Source: Geosiphon pyriformis
Taxonomy: Eukaryota > Glomeromycota > Glomeromycetes > Archaeosporales > Geosiphonaceae
NCBI GenBank assembly: GCA_016748015.1
Contig: JAAOMT010000676.1
Span: 7,408-25,792, forward strand
Reading direction: 5' to 3'
Length of the DNA: 18,385 bases
The notes beneath the pieces are model-generated. The model was not told the DNA's origin and searched no databases. It saw only the letters and a list, made by a program, of their open reading frames with translations. Below are positions 17,545-18,385 of this stretch, in pieces (position 1 is the first letter of the stretch; each line of letters begins with the position of its first letter). The position numbers and the translations under genes were made by a program.

Positions 17545-17810
17545 TTATAACCACATCGTAACCGCGAAACCACATCACGTTATAATGGGCCGATGTCATG
17601 TGTTTTAAATCCGCGAATCAGAGATCAGCATAGAAGTTCATGGAACATGCCAATAAAAAACCCTTGATGGGTCATAATCTATATATTTATTGCTGAGCAA
17701 TGACTCGAAGAGTCTACACGAAAATCTTTATTTAACCAGTGATTATCTGATATATTTACATTTTAAAACCGCTAACTCTATATAATTATTTTTGCTATAT
17801 AAGTATCGAA
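17545..17810. other. Intergenic region with a short direct repeat
   Basis: No gene is seen. AACCACATC occurs at 17549-17557 and again at 17568-17576. CpG dinucleotides are frequent here, unlike 2000-8500. The region lies just past the 3' end of the dioxygenase gene. Confidence 0.4.
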
Positions 17811-18385
17811 TTATATCCCATCGGGTAGTGGATCCTCTGCTTTCAACCCACGTCTGGCACGCGATAAATCTGTAAAGAGTAACGATTATAAATAGCGATT
17901 TTTTAGCAATACATATAATACAATAAAAGGATTAATACGAACGTATTAGCCCATGTGAAATAATTACTTACCAATATTTCCTCGTCTTTTATCGCAAGAT
18001 CTTTCTGGTATCTTGGTTTGACTTTTTTTCGGTTGGGAGAGTGTGATTCGGTTATTCAGATCTCGTACATCATTGAGATCTTGTTGAGAAATCATAGAAA
18101 CAAGCGTCCCACGTGCGTCCCTCTCGACCCCATCCTTGAGATCGTTGTAAACCGAGGAAAAGTCACGCAAATTATGAAAGAACGAAGCATGAACGAAATA
18201 CACTATGCTATGCCGAATTCCTTTCGTTACGGGAAAATTGCCGTGGAGTAGGAGACGTGAAGAAAATGCTACAATCTGGCCTAGCCTTAGCGGAATTACG
18301 ATCTGAAGTTGTGGAAAACAAAGTTCGCCCCCCTCGAAATCGCCCAATGCGACCAAGCAACATAAACTATTCGGCTCGTCGTGCT
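17811..18385 (-). CDS. TET/JBP-like 2-oxoglutarate/Fe(II) dioxygenase, 3' part, two exons
   Basis: Exon 1 enters from the right edge (frame from 18383) and ends at 17972; exon 2 is 17869-17811. About 156 residues are visible. The visible part is the second half of a double-stranded beta-helix oxygenase: HDE at 18383-18375 (candidate metal-binding His-x-Glu), LGDFEGGELCFPQL, IPLRLGQIVAF, LLLHGN with the distal iron-binding His (18245-18243), and KGIRHSIVYFVH with the 2-oxoglutarate-binding Arg (18215-18213). The spacing and the FEGGEL / GIRHSIVYF wording match the TET/JBP-like branch, whose characterised members oxidise methylated or thymine bases in DNA; the substrate here is inferred only. 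A hydrophilic tail follows. Splicing joins ...RRGNI to DLSRARRGLKAEDPLPDGI and a TAA at 17811-17813. The gene is intact and CpG-rich, unlike most of the window. The start lies outside. Confidence 0.75.
17870..17971 (-). other. Intron of the dioxygenase gene (102 bp)
   Basis: The donor G|GTAAGT reads at 17971-17966 and the acceptor CTTTACAG|AT ends at 17870. Without splicing the frame stops at TAA 17964. With splicing it continues for 18 further complete sense codons to TAA 17811, with the split codon G|AT restored. A TGCTAA word about 45 bases before the acceptor could be the branch site. Confidence 0.7.

Noticed and set aside
18018-18251. 77-codon plus-strand frame
   Set aside because: Antisense to the dioxygenase exon, which has the iron- and 2-oxoglutarate-binding residues.
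1-18385. CRISPR array, bacterial operons, rRNA genes
   Set aside because: No regularly spaced repeats, Shine-Dalgarno-led operons or rRNA signatures; splicing and LTR elements indicate a eukaryote.

Overview
The window looks like transposon-rich, AT-rich fungal nuclear DNA. Eukaryote: a GT...AG intron splices cleanly in the last gene, there are LTR retrotransposon pieces with a tRNA primer site, and there are TTAGGG-type repeats. My best guess is an arbuscular mycorrhizal fungus (Glomeromycotina, Rhizophagus/Gigaspora-like), because the gag-like, reverse transcriptase, origin-binding-protein-like and tyrosine-recombinase proteins resemble families I associate with that group. That is inference from memory, not a search.

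Layout. 1-1732: remains of a Ty3/Gypsy-like retrotransposon, with a plus-strand LTR end, a broken gag on the minus strand, a primer-binding site and a minus-strand LTR (two LTRs in opposite orientation). 1733-8528: very AT-rich, almost CpG-free DNA with short tandem repeats, a third decayed LTR and two decayed reading frames. 8529-8581: a decayed interstitial telomeric repeat. 8690-11325 (minus): a broken Penelope-like reverse transcriptase without a visible GIY-YIG endonuclease. Its 3' end faces the telomeric repeat, the geometry expected of a telomere-attached endonuclease-deficient element. 11508-15011 (minus): a heavily broken gene for a fused archaeo-eukaryotic primase, zinc-binding module and herpes-type origin-binding-protein (OBP) helicase. 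15197-16995: a small double-zinc-module protein (plus), a 56-residue coiled-coil protein (minus) and a tyrosine recombinase in two overlapping frames (plus). 17041-17544: two Ser-rich low-complexity frames on opposite strands. 17811-18385 (minus): the 3' end of a TET/JBP-like 2-oxoglutarate/Fe(II) dioxygenase gene with one intron, running off the right edge.

The most interesting proposal is that 11.5-17 kb is one mobile element: a replicase (primase plus OBP helicase) with a tyrosine recombinase and two small accessory proteins, grouped around AT-rich divergent intergenic regions. The replicase is dead here; the small genes and most of the recombinase are open. The left 15 kb is clearly ageing (stops, frameshifts, CpG loss, Ser/Pro codons apparently turned into Phe/Leu), whereas the last kilobase is CpG-rich and its gene is intact.
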